Below, piece by piece: positions 1-12,036 of a stretch of DNA of 64,000 nt. The notes below the pieces were generated by a model. The model was not told the DNA's origin, searched no databases, and was given only the letters and a program-made list of their open reading frames with translations. A program made the position numbers and the translations under genes. The stretch is taken from assembly GCA_964304625.1 (NCBI GenBank), contig OZ199840.1, forward strand, positions 7,626,001 to 7,690,000. Direction: 5' to 3'. Within the stretch, counting starts at the first letter, position 1. The number at the start of each line of letters is the position of its first letter. Source of the DNA: Kudoa neothunni (taxonomy: Eukaryota > Cnidaria).

Positions 1-1077
1 TTGTCTAGTTTTGGAATTCTGATTTTCATACGATTGAAGCACAGCTTTTAATTCTTTAATTTTTTGTTTCATTTTATTCGACAACTCTGTCGAGATGTGG
101 GAGCTCTTTGATGCAAAAAAACTTTCTGTATTTGCTAGCAAAAGTTTAATTTCTTCTACTTTGTCGATCGACACACTACGAATATCTATACCATTTAGAA
201 GTACGATGAAATTTTGAGAATTATTTGAATAGGTGTTGAACAATTCTGGTGTGTATGGTGCGAGAAGAGTTCGCATCTCAGCTTTAATACTTTCAAAATG
301 TGGATCCATTGCAGTTACCATTCTTTGATAGAAATGAGAATATTTTTCATTTCTCACTTTAAGTGACGCCGTTAGCTCAGTAACAGGATCAAAATCGCAG
401 TCATACAAACTTACTTGTAATGATGCTAGTTTTGATATAAAATAATTAAGTTGTGGTAAGGAATTATTTGCGTGAGGAAGTTGCGTCTGAAGATTAGGTT
501 TTAAATCCCTTAAATAACAATTTGCAAAGGTACCAACAAATATGTCTCTTTTAAATTGAAGCTCTTTGTCTAAAAATGATTTACTTTCCACAATGATGTC
601 CTGGATTTTATCTATCATGTTGATTGTTGATTGAAGTTTTTGGTAGCACGTAAGAGCAATATCGCAACGATCTCTAACCTTTTCATAAAAATCAGAAGTA
701 ATGAGATCGTGGCCAATTTTGTTAAACGGAGTTATTTTGTAGATTTTATAGCTTGAGTACATTGTTTTCACTTCTCTCAACATTAATTGGTTGATTTTCT
801 CTTCAGTATAAAGATCTTTTTGGGATTCGTAATTTCTCTTAATGGATAGAAGATGGGCCATTTTTCCTTCGACTCTTTCAACTGACGAGTGTAATGTTCT
901 ATATGCTTCCAAATATTCTTTCCTTATTCGAACATATATCTGGCATGGGCCATTCATATCACTGTAGTCTATTTCAGCAGTGGAAATTGATGACAGTATC
1001 ATCAATAATACTGAATCTAAGCGACTAATTAGTTAATATAAACAATAATGTTGTTTACATATTAATTGATTTAACAT
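1..1077 (-). CDS. Secreted coiled-coil protein, 5' part (runs off the left edge)
   Basis: The gene starts at the ATG at 1077-1075. Exon 1 is 1077-1059. A 48-nt GT-AG intron (1058-1011) follows, and exon 2 runs from 1010 with no stop to the window edge, so the 3' end is outside. The joined N-terminus MLNQLILLLMILSSISTA is a good signal peptide with a likely cleavage before EIDYSD, so the protein should enter the secretory pathway. About 340 further residues are visible. They are hydrophilic and rich in E, K, Q, N and S, look helical (coiled-coil or spectrin-like), have a few cysteines, and match no family I recognise. The intron is phase 1 and falls inside the signal peptide, exactly as in the giant gene at 51665-57934, which also has one very long second exon. 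I infer that the two belong to one family, although pairwise similarity by eye is weak. Confidence 0.75.
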
Positions 1078-4000
1078 AGTTGATAACTTTGGTATGACTT
1101 CTGGTGTTCCTTACAAACCTTTTGTTAGATTAATTTATTAGGCTACGATGAAATCGAGAATATATACAAGAAAAATTTTAATCAGCCTATTTAGATTATA
1201 TTTATAATAACAATAAATATTGATTATATATACTTATTGTTTTCTAAAGATATTAAATAGGTTAAATAAGGTAATAAGGAAGTGTCTATTAGCTCGAACG
1301 TGTCCATTGACCCGAACAAATTGTTTTTGCCTATTTAGGGGATTCTTTTTATAGTTGAATGATTCAAACAATTATTCAAATGGATTATATATTAATGTGA
1401 AAAAAATAAAAGAATTTTGTCTTTAGGGATCTGTGATATAACTCGTTACTTAGGAAAGACCCATCCTCATCATTGTAATTTATCGCTGTAAATGCTCCAT
1501 TTTCCTCATAAACTTGTTTAACATTTGAATGGAATATTTTTATGATTTTTTATCAGTAAGAAATTTATTCGTTCCACGTATTGTGCAATAATAATTTTCT
1601 GATATGATATATCCGTGTTATATTCATAGTTTTAAATGCATTCACTGTTTTAATCGTGTTATTTTGTATTTTCAATATTTTTGAATTGATTTCATCCATA
1701 TGAATGGTTGTCGTAAACCCGAAACTCCAAATGGCTTCAAATGTCCGACATTGATATTTTTTATAATATCGGTGTAAAATCACTCAATGTAAATAAATGT
1801 TGTGAATATGATTTTTATATTTGAAAATGAATCCAATTTATTGATTTATACCTAATTTAATGTCACCTAATCAGGACACTTCGCATACTCCCTTATTTAG
1901 ACTTCGCATACAAACTGAATTTTGACGATACTAGTTGGAATTTAATGTTCTCAATTAAAATATTTAATTGTTATTATTCAGTATAACAATTTTATTCATA
2001 TTTGGAACATTATTTTCAACGTCTAAAAATATAAATTTTTATTGGTGATTTTATCCAAAAAACGTTGGACTTGGACGTTTTTCACCAAGCCATGTATCAC
2101 ACAGATGTTCTCATGAATTCAACTACATGACTACATGAATTTTGTAAAATTGATTGAACGTATTTGATAGAAAAATCCTTTTAAATTATTGTAACATAAA
2201 TACCATCTTATGGATGGGTAAAATACATATTCATGATGGTATAAGATATATTTAAATAGCATATGAATTAAAACGAAAGCTTTTTTATCATAATTTCTCT
2301 TACTATCATTCTTCTGTTTTACAATTCATACAACTCTAATATTTTGATGACGGGTTCAGTTTAATATGTTGGCATTTAAAATAGCTCGATTGAAGACATA
2401 TGTCGCAGCCTATAGTCTCATTGTTGATTTCCCATATCTCTAAACATCATCCTTTTTTATTTGAATTTTTTTAAAATTACAGGCTCTTTGTATGTGATTT
2501 ACAAGAGTGTTTCATGTTAGACACTTTATTCAATGAAACAAATTTCCCCTTTCTCGTAATATTTTTTCTTGGATTACTTTGGAATTTCCGTTAACTTGAA
2601 CAAATTGAGCGATAAGATAACTTTCATCCTTTGATATTTTATTTCTACTATGTAAAAATTGTGACTGAAAATTTTAGAGACATTGGGCATGCTTTGTAAT
2701 AAGAATTCGAATTTCTTCTACCAACAGGTCGTTTTCTCTAAAATAACGACAGCATGTTTTCAAACTTTAATGCATATAAAAAATTTATTTAAATTTTTGA
2801 AGAAATTAAGTTTTTGTCGCGATGAACCCAGCAGTATTTTGTATGATAAAACTAAAGTATTGGATTTAACGTTTTATTACATCGCTCCTAAGTTCTTTCG
2901 ATGGTTTAAGAGTCATATATTGATAAACTACCCATGGAGTTTTGTTCGTATTCTTCTATTTTCAACTTTAGCTCCTCAAAAATGCTAAAAGTATTTCCGG
3001 TTTGAAAAACCGTATTAAGTTTAGGCAATCTCATTTCGTAAGCACACGCGTAGAAGTAAAATCAAAATTTTTCGTTTGCTATAACCAAATATCTTTAAAT
3101 ACAACAACTATATACTTTATGTTTTTGGTCTAGTGAAAAATCCTACATTTTTATACAATAATTTTGTATTACAACATTAGGGGATGATTACAATCAAATC
3201 AACGCACGTTACAATAAAATTAAAACTATTAAAATCAAAATTTTAGTTACACAGATAATTAAAAGTTAAATCAGAACTAAAAATGTTCATTTGAATAAAT
3301 AAATAACTCATAAACTCAATATAAAGACTTCTTAAGGTCCATTTAGTCGAAACCATATTGCATCATACAGAATATTTTTAACCGATATAACCCGATAAAA
3401 ACAGATTTACTATAATAAAAAGCTCGAAAATTAAATAAATAAATTTGTTTGGGCCAATAGACACTGCCAAATAATAAAGAACAAATGTAGTTTATGTTAT
3501 TCCATTGTGATCAGTAATATGAATCATATAATATACGTGTACATGTATTTTATTTAATAGATTATTTGTATTTACGTATTTTTGCGAAATTCAAATTTAA
3601 TTTAAACGTTTTTTTTTAAATAAATATGAGAAATATTTCATGACTAAATCAGGAATTACTAATTAATTAACTAACTCTTGTATTCAAGCTACCAAAATTA
3701 AGATTATATAGTTAAAACTGCAGTTCCTTAGGTATTAAGTTCTACGCACTCAAAATATAATCACATCATTATAGAAAATGCGTTATCTTTTCTGCTATAA
3801 TTACATTTATACAATTAATCAGTCGTTGTATAAGTGAATTAATGCATCATTATGTGAGAGCTGGATTTATATTGAAGATACGTCTACCCAATAGAAAGTG
3901 TATCACTTCAGCGTATCATCCATGAATTCATCACACATTCCTATCAAGAATTTTGGTTATACGAAAAATGAACGACCGCGAATATATAAATATGCTAGCG

Positions 4001-4195
4001 CCAAATATCCAGCTTTTACCAGATGTGGACGAGGGAATTTTTAAAGCTTTACTTTTATTTGAAATTAATATATCTTTATTTAAACCATATTTTAGTAGTA
4101 ATTCAAAAATGCAAAATTTTATTTCCTATTTTTCCGTGATCCAATTTCATATTTATTATTGTTTTTTAACTTTATTCAATTAAATTAATCAAATA
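1078..4195. other. AT-rich intergenic stretch, nothing recognised
   Basis: This 3.1 kb is strongly AT-rich with many stops in all frames. The longest open frame (101 codons at 2683-2988, +) has no signal peptide, no recognised motif and a composition like its surroundings, so I do not call it a gene. A promoter for the leftward gene must lie just right of 1077, but I see no clear TATA or initiator element. Confidence 0.6.
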
Positions 4196-4720
4196 CAGTC
4201 GAACTTCGATTATCCGGAAGAACTATTTGATCATATTTCCGGATAAAAGTACCACCCATCACCGTACGACATATACAATGTGACATATACACCAACTCAA
4301 TATTTAAAGCAATTATAGTTCTAGATTATTTATTAATAAATATTCCGTTTAAAACTTAAGTTAAGCATTCAGTTCTTATATAAATTTGTGCCATATCTGA
4401 ACACATGTCTGTATTTATATTAAACAAGCGTTAATTATTGATTATTTAAAAAAGTAGGCAACTCCTCTGTAGACCCGTAAGAACTCACGTAATTATGTAT
4501 TGTTTTTCGTTTAAATCTCCGTATTCTTAGTTAATAGATATGTCAATATCTTTAACTTAAATAGCAGGAGTTAAAATATATTACTTAATAAATAGTAGAA
4601 ATTGTTTATAAATCAAGTAAACAACCTTTTGAGTAAACAAAATATTTGATGCGGGTGCGGCATTGTTTATATTCGATTAACCGGAACCTCGCCATCCGGA
4701 AAGAAAATTGCTGGTCTCAA
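4196..4720. mobile_element. Decayed pogo/Tigger-type element
   Basis: The left end reads TA followed by CAGTCGAACTTCGATTATCC at 4196, the typical start of Tigger-like inverted repeats (CAGTCGA..CCGTTTATCCG). Near 4665-4715 a stretch with ATTCGATTAACCGGAACC and ATCCGGAAAG resembles the inner part of the other terminal repeat, but a clean right end is not visible, so the end coordinate is approximate. No transposase coding is seen. It is a non-autonomous, degraded copy related to the better preserved element at 13897-14949. Confidence 0.5.
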
Positions 4721-5204
4721 ATTTATTTTACACATTTCGACGATATGTACTGCCGTTCATGTTTAATTCAAGTAATGCCGAATACAAATAATTTTAACGG
4801 AAAATCAATAACTTATTATAATTTGTTGTACTTTGGAATAATTTTTCGAAACAAATAAATTGTTTTAGTTATAAAATTGATGATTGGTCTTTAAATTATA
4901 AGAGATGAAATAAATAAAAATGTGGGGACTTAATATAAATGAATAATACTAAATTTCACTCCTTCCTGATAATCTTATGGAGGATCTTTATTTGATTTTA
5001 GACAGACCTCTAGGAGCGAGAAATTACTGTGGCGACATTTTAACATAATTTTTTAGCATTTAAATAAATTTATCATTTCATATTAACAACAAAATTGGCC
5101 AGTAAAAATAATAACACAACGGAAATTAAAAAATGATGATTCAATTTTAAAATGTACAGTAATGGTTAACCGTCAATTAGTTTTTACAGAAGCTTCTCTC
5201 TTAA

Positions 5205-6764
5205 CCCTGCGAGTAACTCCGAATTGATTATACTCCTGACGTCTTTAAGGTCGAAAAAGACCCCAAGACAAAATTCCGTATAATCAACAAATTTCAATCC
5301 ATACAGTATTTTTATTAATCTTATAGCATTTTAAATAATAGATAACGTTCATTTTATGTTAAAATGTACAAAATAATATGTTGTTCGACTAATTTTTTCG
5401 GTTATTTTCTCGAATGCATATATTTTCTTAATCCTTCCAGTGTAGGTCGTTATTGATTTTCATGAATATAATATTCTAATTAAAAAATGTTATATAAAAT
5501 GGCAAAAATTTCTAGTGATTGAAGTTTTAATAAAAAAAATTCTTTTGTTTCATTATATAAGTGATGTATGGATTTTCCATAACTATATTTATCTTTGTTT
5601 ATCGCTATATTTGCGATTTTATGGAATACAAAAAAATCTTCTAATTGAAATTCTTCGAAAATTACTCGTTACGTTTAAACACATCATCTACCTTTAGGCG
5701 AGTAATTTTTGAATATTTCAAAGCTTGACAAAATATTGTCGAAGTAAACCGATATAAAAACAGAAAATAACTAATAAATGGATTCTGCTATCTAGTGTTG
5801 TTAGCGCATCGTTGGCGAACCTTAAAATATGTGCCACAAGGCACATAGTTTATCATTTTCTCCTTTCCTCCCTTGCAATAAAATCGTCTAAGTAGAGTGA
5901 GCGTTTGATTTTTGTATATTCCTTCAGCAGCATAACTTATCTAAAAAACTCAACAGAACTTATCAACCATCCAAAACCTTTCTGGAGATTCCGTCATCGT
6001 TTTAAAAATTGGCATATATATTAGTATGCCAAGGTACGCACGAAAATCACTCAAATCGAAATCATCATAAGAAGAATCATAGCGAAAACGACCAAATTCA
6101 TTGGCCATGTGGATAATTGTAGATAACAGTTGATAGATGAAGAATAAGTTTAAGCAATCTTGAACTATTTTTATTTTTGACGAATGCAGGAAGTTACACA
6201 GGGATTGGGATTCAAAATGTTTTAATTTCGTATTTGTTTTTCTAGGAGGGATCTCGCTACATATGTTATGTTTGTGTGTAAGAAGGTTTGTTAATATAGT
6301 GCCAACATCGTTAGAATCCGATGAAAATTATTGTTTTTAGATTAATTCTTCAAATTTACCTACGATGGAAGAGACTTCAGCGTAACCATCCTATCTAGAC
6401 ATAATTCACAATCCAAAGTTGTCACAAGTTTATCAATGTTCTCACACGCAAATAAGCGGAATTACGCCATTATGTTTCCATAAAACTGACTGAACTACAA
6501 ATAAACATCTATAGAATAAATTTTTATACAGTTTGTACGGAAAAACCTCTGGGGTCGATAAAGACCCCAGAGGCGCTAGGTGTAAGTTTTTGAGAAATAA
6601 CCAACTCTTTTCTGTTTAAAGAAAAATTAATACTTCCTTCCAAAACAATCTATTGTTATGAAAGAGTAGATAGGATATCTAGAAAATTAAAGTAAGCTAT
6701 GAGGGAGATAATAACTGATAAAACCACGACTGGGGTTGAAAACGACTCCAAGATGCTCAGAGGG
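5205..6764. mobile_element. piggyBac-type non-autonomous element A
   Basis: TTAA target duplications lie at 5201-5204 and 6765-6768. The ends read CCCTGCGAG at the left and, inverted, CCCTCTGAGCATC at the right, as in piggyBac elements that end in CCY..RGG next to TTAA. Inside are self-complementary runs of the form GGGGTC-n-GACCCC (about 5255-5270, 6552-6575, 6728-6750). No transposase frame is visible in its 1560 bp, so it must have been moved in trans. Element C at 59384-60392 carries the same kind of subterminal hairpin. Confidence 0.72.
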
Positions 6765-7290
6765 TTAAAGACAAACATACTGTTCAGTTGTTTCGAAATA
6801 AATTTTTATTTGTTGATCTATCCACAAATTACTGGAAACCTTGTAATAATATCGATATTATGGAAAAAAATAATCCCCTATTTATCAACCGGCTAACACT
6901 TAACACTAGTAGGTACGTCCAAAAATATTACACTACTTCATAACAGGGTCCAATTGACCCTGTTCGTAAAATGAGATTTTATGTTTGTTAATATTTTAGA
7001 AATATTCTAGAAACCAACAAAAATTTATTTTAAAGCTATTTTAAATAAATAATGCCATGATTTATAGCCAACCTGCAGAAATGTGAAGAAAAGCACAACG
7101 CCATTACTAAAACAATGACAACAACATTGAAGAACTCATCCAAATCATTGGATTTATAATAAACACAAATAATTAGTTACAGCTGTAAAAGAGAGGAGAA
7201 TAATGTTGTTCACACGCGTTTTTTTCCGCATTTAGAGAAGATTTTCTTTGTTTTTACATGCTTTGAGTATGGGAAAAAATGGCATCTTTT

Positions 7291-7529
7291 CTAGTCCCCC
7301 TTCCTATCATATTTCGGCGATGTTGCAAGTGGAAGGTCATTTTTTTCGTTAACTAACTTTTCAATAATCTCATAAATTAAATTTTGTAAATATTGACGTC
7401 TTGTTCGGTGTTTGTATCTTAGTTTAAATTCATTATATTTATCAAAGTACACAATCGTTGAGTTGTAACCAGCGATGTCAAGGATATTGTAAAAAATTGT
7501 GTGTGACGATCGGAGAGTTCTCATGCTTA
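7291..7529 (-). pseudogene. piggyBac transposase C-terminal fragment
   Basis: About 75 codons are open on the minus strand. The segment FYNILDIAGYNSTIVY, followed by a basic stretch and RRQYLQNLIYEIIEKL, matches the region after the catalytic core of piggyBac transposases, where the family typically shows FxxxLDxAxxNAxIxY and then RxxFLxxLxxxLI. The rest of the protein is absent: upstream coding is cut at the TA where the Tigger element inserted and is not found on its other side. This is a remnant, not a working gene. Confidence 0.68.
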
Positions 7530-7543
7530 CAGTGCCGGATCTT

Positions 7544-7743
7544 NNNNNNNNNNNNNNNNNNNNNNNNNNNNNNNNNNNNNNNNNNNNNNNNNNNNNNNNN
7601 NNNNNNNNNNNNNNNNNNNNNNNNNNNNNNNNNNNNNNNNNNNNNNNNNNNNNNNNNNNNNNNNNNNNNNNNNNNNNNNNNNNNNNNNNNNNNNNNNNNN
7701 NNNNNNNNNNNNNNNNNNNNNNNNNNNNNNNNNNNNNNNNNNN
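7544..7743. other. Assembly gap of 200 N
   Basis: An exact run of 200 N lies inside the Tigger element. The round length suggests a placeholder of unknown size. It removes the transposase N-terminal DNA-binding part and the segment that should hold the first catalytic aspartate. Confidence 0.99.
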
Positions 7744-8683
7744 GAGTTATGTCACAACTAAAGATAATGTCAATAACCGAATCAAAAAGAGCAAAAAAGT
7801 AATAACAATCCTTTTTGATGTTTCTATGTCTGATGAGGAACTCGATCCTCTGATTATTTGGCATTCTGCTAAGCCGAGATGCTTCAAAAATTTACAAAAT
7901 CTTCCTCTAAAATATGCATGCAGGAAAAAAGGCATGGATGACTGGTGATATATTTCTAAAATATATAACTGGCTTGAATAAGTTTTTTGAAAAAAAAAAT
8001 CGAAGAACGTTGTTTTATTTCTCGACAATGCGACTTAGCATTTTCACATGGATTTAAGTCAAATAAAAATGTTCTTTCCTCCTCAAAACAAGACAAGTGT
8101 TTTGCAGCCTTTAGACCAGGATATTATCCATTCATTCAAAGCGGCATACAAAAGAGCAATGATAGAAAAATTTGTTGCATTCACAGAAGCTGGCTCTCTC
8201 CCAACTCCCCCCAATCTTCTGGAAGTTATGTTTCTAAATAAGGAAGCGTGGCAGTCTGTAAGCAGTAAGACCATACAAAATCGTTTTAAAAAAGCTGTAT
8301 TTTAATCCTCTAACGATAACGACGTCAATAATGAAGTTACACTCCATGAAATGATAGAAATTGATGCGGAAATTGACGAGATGATTCTGGAAGAGAATAA
8401 TAATTTTCAAATGGATATTGATGATTCAGATAGCGTACAGCAAAGCATAGAAAAGATAGAAGAAGAACAACATGATGACGATATATCCCAAGATTTACTA
8501 GTCGAAAATATTTCTTCAACGGTAGTTATCGAATCAATTCAAAAACTTAAATGTTTCTTTAAGCGTAATGCAGTTGATGAGTACAGATTGGTCCTAAAAC
8601 TGGGAAGTACACTGTCAACCTTATTATTCGAAAAATTTAGCCAAACTAAGATAACTGATTATTTCCATAAAAGCGATTCTTAA
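7744..8683 (+). pseudogene. Tigger/pogo DDE transposase remnant
   Basis: The pieces read in order like the DDE_1 catalytic region of pogo/Tigger transposases. LIIWHSAKPRCFKNL matches the family's G-x-KPRCF block. LDNAT (about 8021-8035) holds the second catalytic aspartate. FFPPQNKTSVLQPLDQDI (about 8072-8125) matches the LPPnTTsxxQPxDqG block with the third aspartate, followed by HSFKAAYKRAMIEKF. An acidic C-terminal tail follows to 8683. The frame changes near 7940 and again before 8351, and an in-frame stop replaces the residue after DNAT, so it is inactive. The start is lost in the gap. Confidence 0.82.
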
Positions 8684-9313
8684 AGCCGTTTCTAATAGTT
8701 GTTTTTCATTATTTTTTATTAAAATTGATAATGATTGATGAGATATAAAAAACAATTACAAACGTTTTCGGTTGTTACAATAAGTTAATTAAAAATTAAT
8801 TATGTTAAAATTCATAACAGAAGAAATTTTTATTTTATCAAAAATACGAAATTTATACAAAAAATTCATGCAAAAAGTATATAAGGGTTCGAACTAAATA
8901 TCAATCAGTATATAAAAAAATTAAGTTTATTCATCTCAATAATAGTATTATATGGTTTCATTCTGTATTGTTAATTATTTATATTGAATCAAACAGAAAA
9001 TTACATGAGTTTTAATAAAAAAATCTGGCTTAGCCACTCTTCCAGTTATCAAATTCGCCCAAATGCGCACGCTCCAACAAGTACGAAAAATCGGTTGCCT
9101 ACTGTATAACTAAAATTACACGAAGCAGGACAAAATAAGAAATAACTAAAAATATAAAATTTTTATTTTATTTTTTTAAATAAACATAGTAATATTCAAA
9201 TTGGCTTATACAACACATATTTTTCATTTTAGAGTTTGAATTCGTTTTGACATGCTAGTTGTGTAATTATCCAAGAGGGTCCATTGGACCCGGTGTGTCC
9301 AAAGCCCAAAGGG

Positions 9314-11029
9314 TTGTTTATTATTTACATAGAAACAAAAAATCATACACAAGTTGGTAGATCGTATAAACGAAATAAAAATATAAACCAAATTTTTGAG
9401 CAGCCAGACACATTTAAGTTTTTCCGACTATGTTGAGAGTGCTACAGTTAGTGAAATAATCATGAACACGTTCCAATGGACCCTGTTGTGCAGTAGCGAA
9501 ATATTGTTGTGCGTACGTATTAATGTTAATTGATCAATTTTGTTATTTTTATTAATGATCCCAAATCCATTAAATTGTTAAATTTGTAAATGACCTTTAA
9601 CCCCAATAAACCCGTACTGCAGCCATAGACTTTTCTGGTTAACCCCTATGTAATCCATTTGAATGGTGAATACTTAACATTAATACATGTGGAAATTTTG
9701 ATAGATATTACTCATACCAAGGCTCGAAAAAAACATCATTGCATATAAATTTATCAAATTCGCATGCGCGATCATTAAATTCCAGGGCCCAGAGATCCTT
9801 TTTGAACAAGTACGTTGTTCCTTGTTGACATATGGACTCTTTGCAATCATCAGTTTCAACAGAGAATAGAAAAAAGTATATTACTTAATTATATGCAACC
9901 ATTGATAACATTCGGCGTCAATTAGTGTAGATAATCAAGCGGATTTGTTTTCAATTCTTGTTACATTGGACCATCTGGAGAGAATTTATATACGAGACCT
10001 CATTCAAGATGATATGTAAATTTTGATGTAGTTCAGTGTATTAATGATCATTTTAGTTATTATTCACATTGCAGTAAACTTTTGGGCCAGTTCCAAGTAT
10101 TTATTTGTTTGTTTGTTTCTTCGAGATTTGGTAATCAGACATCACCTTTTAAAGACCCTTTTCAATCTAGTTAAATGTGATGATATTACTGATATTTCCA
10201 CATTTGTTAGAAAATATAAAGTACAAGATTTAAGGTGTTTCTGGGGGTTGTTTTAAATTTCTTTTAGATCGATTGTCCATTCGCGTTGGAAAGAATTACC
10301 GCCGGCCAACCTCAAAACAGTACCTCTATAGAGAGTAATCCAAACAGAGTGGCAAAAAATGTTGCACTTATTGTTGCCGTATTTCCATAACAATCAAAAT
10401 GAATTTCTTTCTTATTTCAAATCTATAGTTGTTTATCACATTGATGGATAAACTGAGACTAAATACCAGAGCTATGGATGATGTAATAGATCGGTTTTTG
10501 TGAGAGTTATTCTTACGAACAAATTTCTTTGGCGATAGATTACCCCAGATTTAAAAGATTTGATCCACACTATCAAACTCTACAAAACCGGTACCAACAC
10601 ATTTAGTTTGGATATACTCGAGAAATGGTATCTATTGAATGTTGGAATAAACATCTGGTTTATAAAGTTTTTAACCGTAAGCTATTAGGTATGAAACACT
10701 AAGCAAAATGAAAGCCCATGATGAGCTTGACGATTTCCAAATAAGACAATTTTTGTATGATCTTGAAGTTCTTTACAGTGATTTTAATAAATCACTTCAT
10801 GACACATAATCGATTTTATTGTTTATTTTTATTGACACTATTACGTTTTTTTGAGTATGTTTATGTTTTGGGAATTATATGTGCTCCTATTGATTATCAT
10901 CCGTGGTTAATATTTTTGTAACGATTAGATTTTGATTTTTGAAATCTTTATTCAATATGATGAATAAATCTTACTGTTTAATTCCTACTTATAAATATAA
11001 AATTTCTAATTTTTGAGAGGAATGTGCAA
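9314..11029. other. Unassigned stretch, possible decayed coding pieces
   Basis: Apart from the lectin-like exon at 9710-9860 there is no firm gene. A second piggyBac-like subterminal motif (CCAATGGACCCTGTT) is at about 9472-9486. Plus-strand pieces at 10100-10256 and 10555-10810 have slightly coding-like composition, but stops interrupt them and I recognise no family. Confidence 0.4.
9710..9860 (-). pseudogene. Possible C-type lectin exon, orphan
   Basis: The minus strand encodes a stretch with DDCKESICQQG, a linker with one W, then EFNDRACEFDKFICND. This spacing resembles the end of a C-type lectin fold (..DC...W.D..C.....FIC.). Just upstream on the same strand (about 9925-9985) WSNVTRIENKSA could be a decayed WSD segment, but it runs into a stop and I cannot build a splice that joins them. 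It is either one exon of an unresolved gene or a relic of a lectin duplication; another lectin gene lies at 19243-21084. Confidence 0.35.
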
Positions 11030-11146
11030 CAAGTTGTTGGAGTTGGAATTCGACCTGACTTAGCGAATTAAAAGGTGTAGGTGTTTATTAAGCCCTATTG
11101 GTGATCGACGCACATGGAAATTGGCGGATTATAAGCCTCACATAAT
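11030..11146 (-). repeat. tRNA-Lys-derived SINE, copy 1 (diverged)
   Basis: Read on the minus strand, a TTTTAATTCGCTAAG segment is followed by CAGGTCGAATTCC, resembling the anticodon arm of tRNA-Lys(UUU) and the internal B box of pol III promoters. It aligns by eye with the copies at 24569-24690 and 36350-36465, sharing GGATTATAAG, a GCGTGATCGA-like segment and the B-box end. The A-box side is degraded. Confidence 0.5.
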
Positions 11147-12036
11147 AAATATGATAATTAAAGTCGTGGAATCAATAATTCAGTTTCAAAATTTTCATTT
11201 TAATATATAATAATAATTTCAAATCATTAAAAATGAAATCTGAACAAAAAAATATCCAAGATTCATTCCGGGAGTAATTAATTGAATCATGATATAATTA
11301 GGAATTATACTTCAAAATATAAACTTTATAGGATTGGTACAATAAAACGTATCTACAATTTCAAAATCGCGACCAATAATAAAGCATCACTCGTAAAAAA
11401 TCAATATGAGGTTAAGTTGTTTTAACCAGATTAGACAAAAATCAACCTTTCGAAATCGTTTAATCATTCTATGCCCAATTTTTTTGTTTTCGGCCTAAAG
11501 ATAATATATTGCGTTTATAAATGGTTATTTATAACGAGTTAAAACATTCGAAAACGAATTTATCAGCCGTTATAATCAAATCACAGGAAATAATGAAAAT
11601 TAAGTAAAAATCATATTGGTATGTATTACTAACACGTAAAAATATCAATTTTATTATTAAATGCATTGAAAATTTAGTTTTTATCTGAGTTGTAAACAAT
11701 AGCTTATAATAATGAATATTCTTACATGGATGAACTTTTTTGCGCTCGCGCGCCAATTTTGGAGCCAACTTTTTATTTTCAAACTATTCAATATCTTAAA
11801 ATATTTAAAACGGAAGCTTTAAAAATGAGGTACAATAAATTGCTGCTCCATATAAAAAATATATAAAGTTGATGCTTTCAAAAAGAGGTCCAACAGATTG
11901 AGTTTTAGTCTATGTATTTTATTCTTGAAGTAAACATACTATATAATTATAAATAACGACAATAATTGTTCATTCAATAATACGCAATAATAATCCTTCT
12001 ATAAATTTTTTGATTTAATTTCTCAAATTATAAAAT
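11147..12036. other. AT-rich stretch, nothing recognised
   Basis: I see no exon, repeat or structured element here. The 79-codon minus-strand frame at 11529-11768 has AT-rich background composition and no motif. Confidence 0.5.

Larger units (their letters stand above)
7530..9104 (+). mobile_element. pogo/Tigger element inserted in piggyBac B
   Basis: The left end TA-CAGTGCCGG (7528-7536) and the right end CGGTTGCCTACTG-TA (9092-9106) are inverted repeats flanked by TA, the target duplication of Tc1/mariner-pogo elements. The right end is the reverse of CAGTAGGCAACCGAT, also used by the small MITE at 23271-23738. The element contains a 200-bp sequence gap (7544-7743) and a damaged transposase on the plus strand. 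Insertion within the piggyBac remnant shows it is the younger of the two. Confidence 0.8.
6904..9313. mobile_element. piggyBac-type element B, split by a Tigger insertion
   Basis: The left end follows TTAA at 6900-6903 and has the near-palindrome GGGTCCAATTGACCC at about 6948-6962. The right end near 9313 has the mirror structure GGGTCCATTGGACCC at about 9277-9291 and ends AAAGGG, with the right TTAA mutated. A piece of piggyBac transposase lies at 7291-7524 on the minus strand. The middle is interrupted by a Tigger element (7530-9104). Without that insert only about 0.8 kb of piggyBac sequence remains, so it was already internally deleted. Confidence 0.62.

Noticed and set aside
2683-2988. 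101-codon open frame in AT-rich DNA
   Set aside because: No signal peptide, domain or composition change; no splice partners. Open frames of this size can occur by chance in 64 kb.
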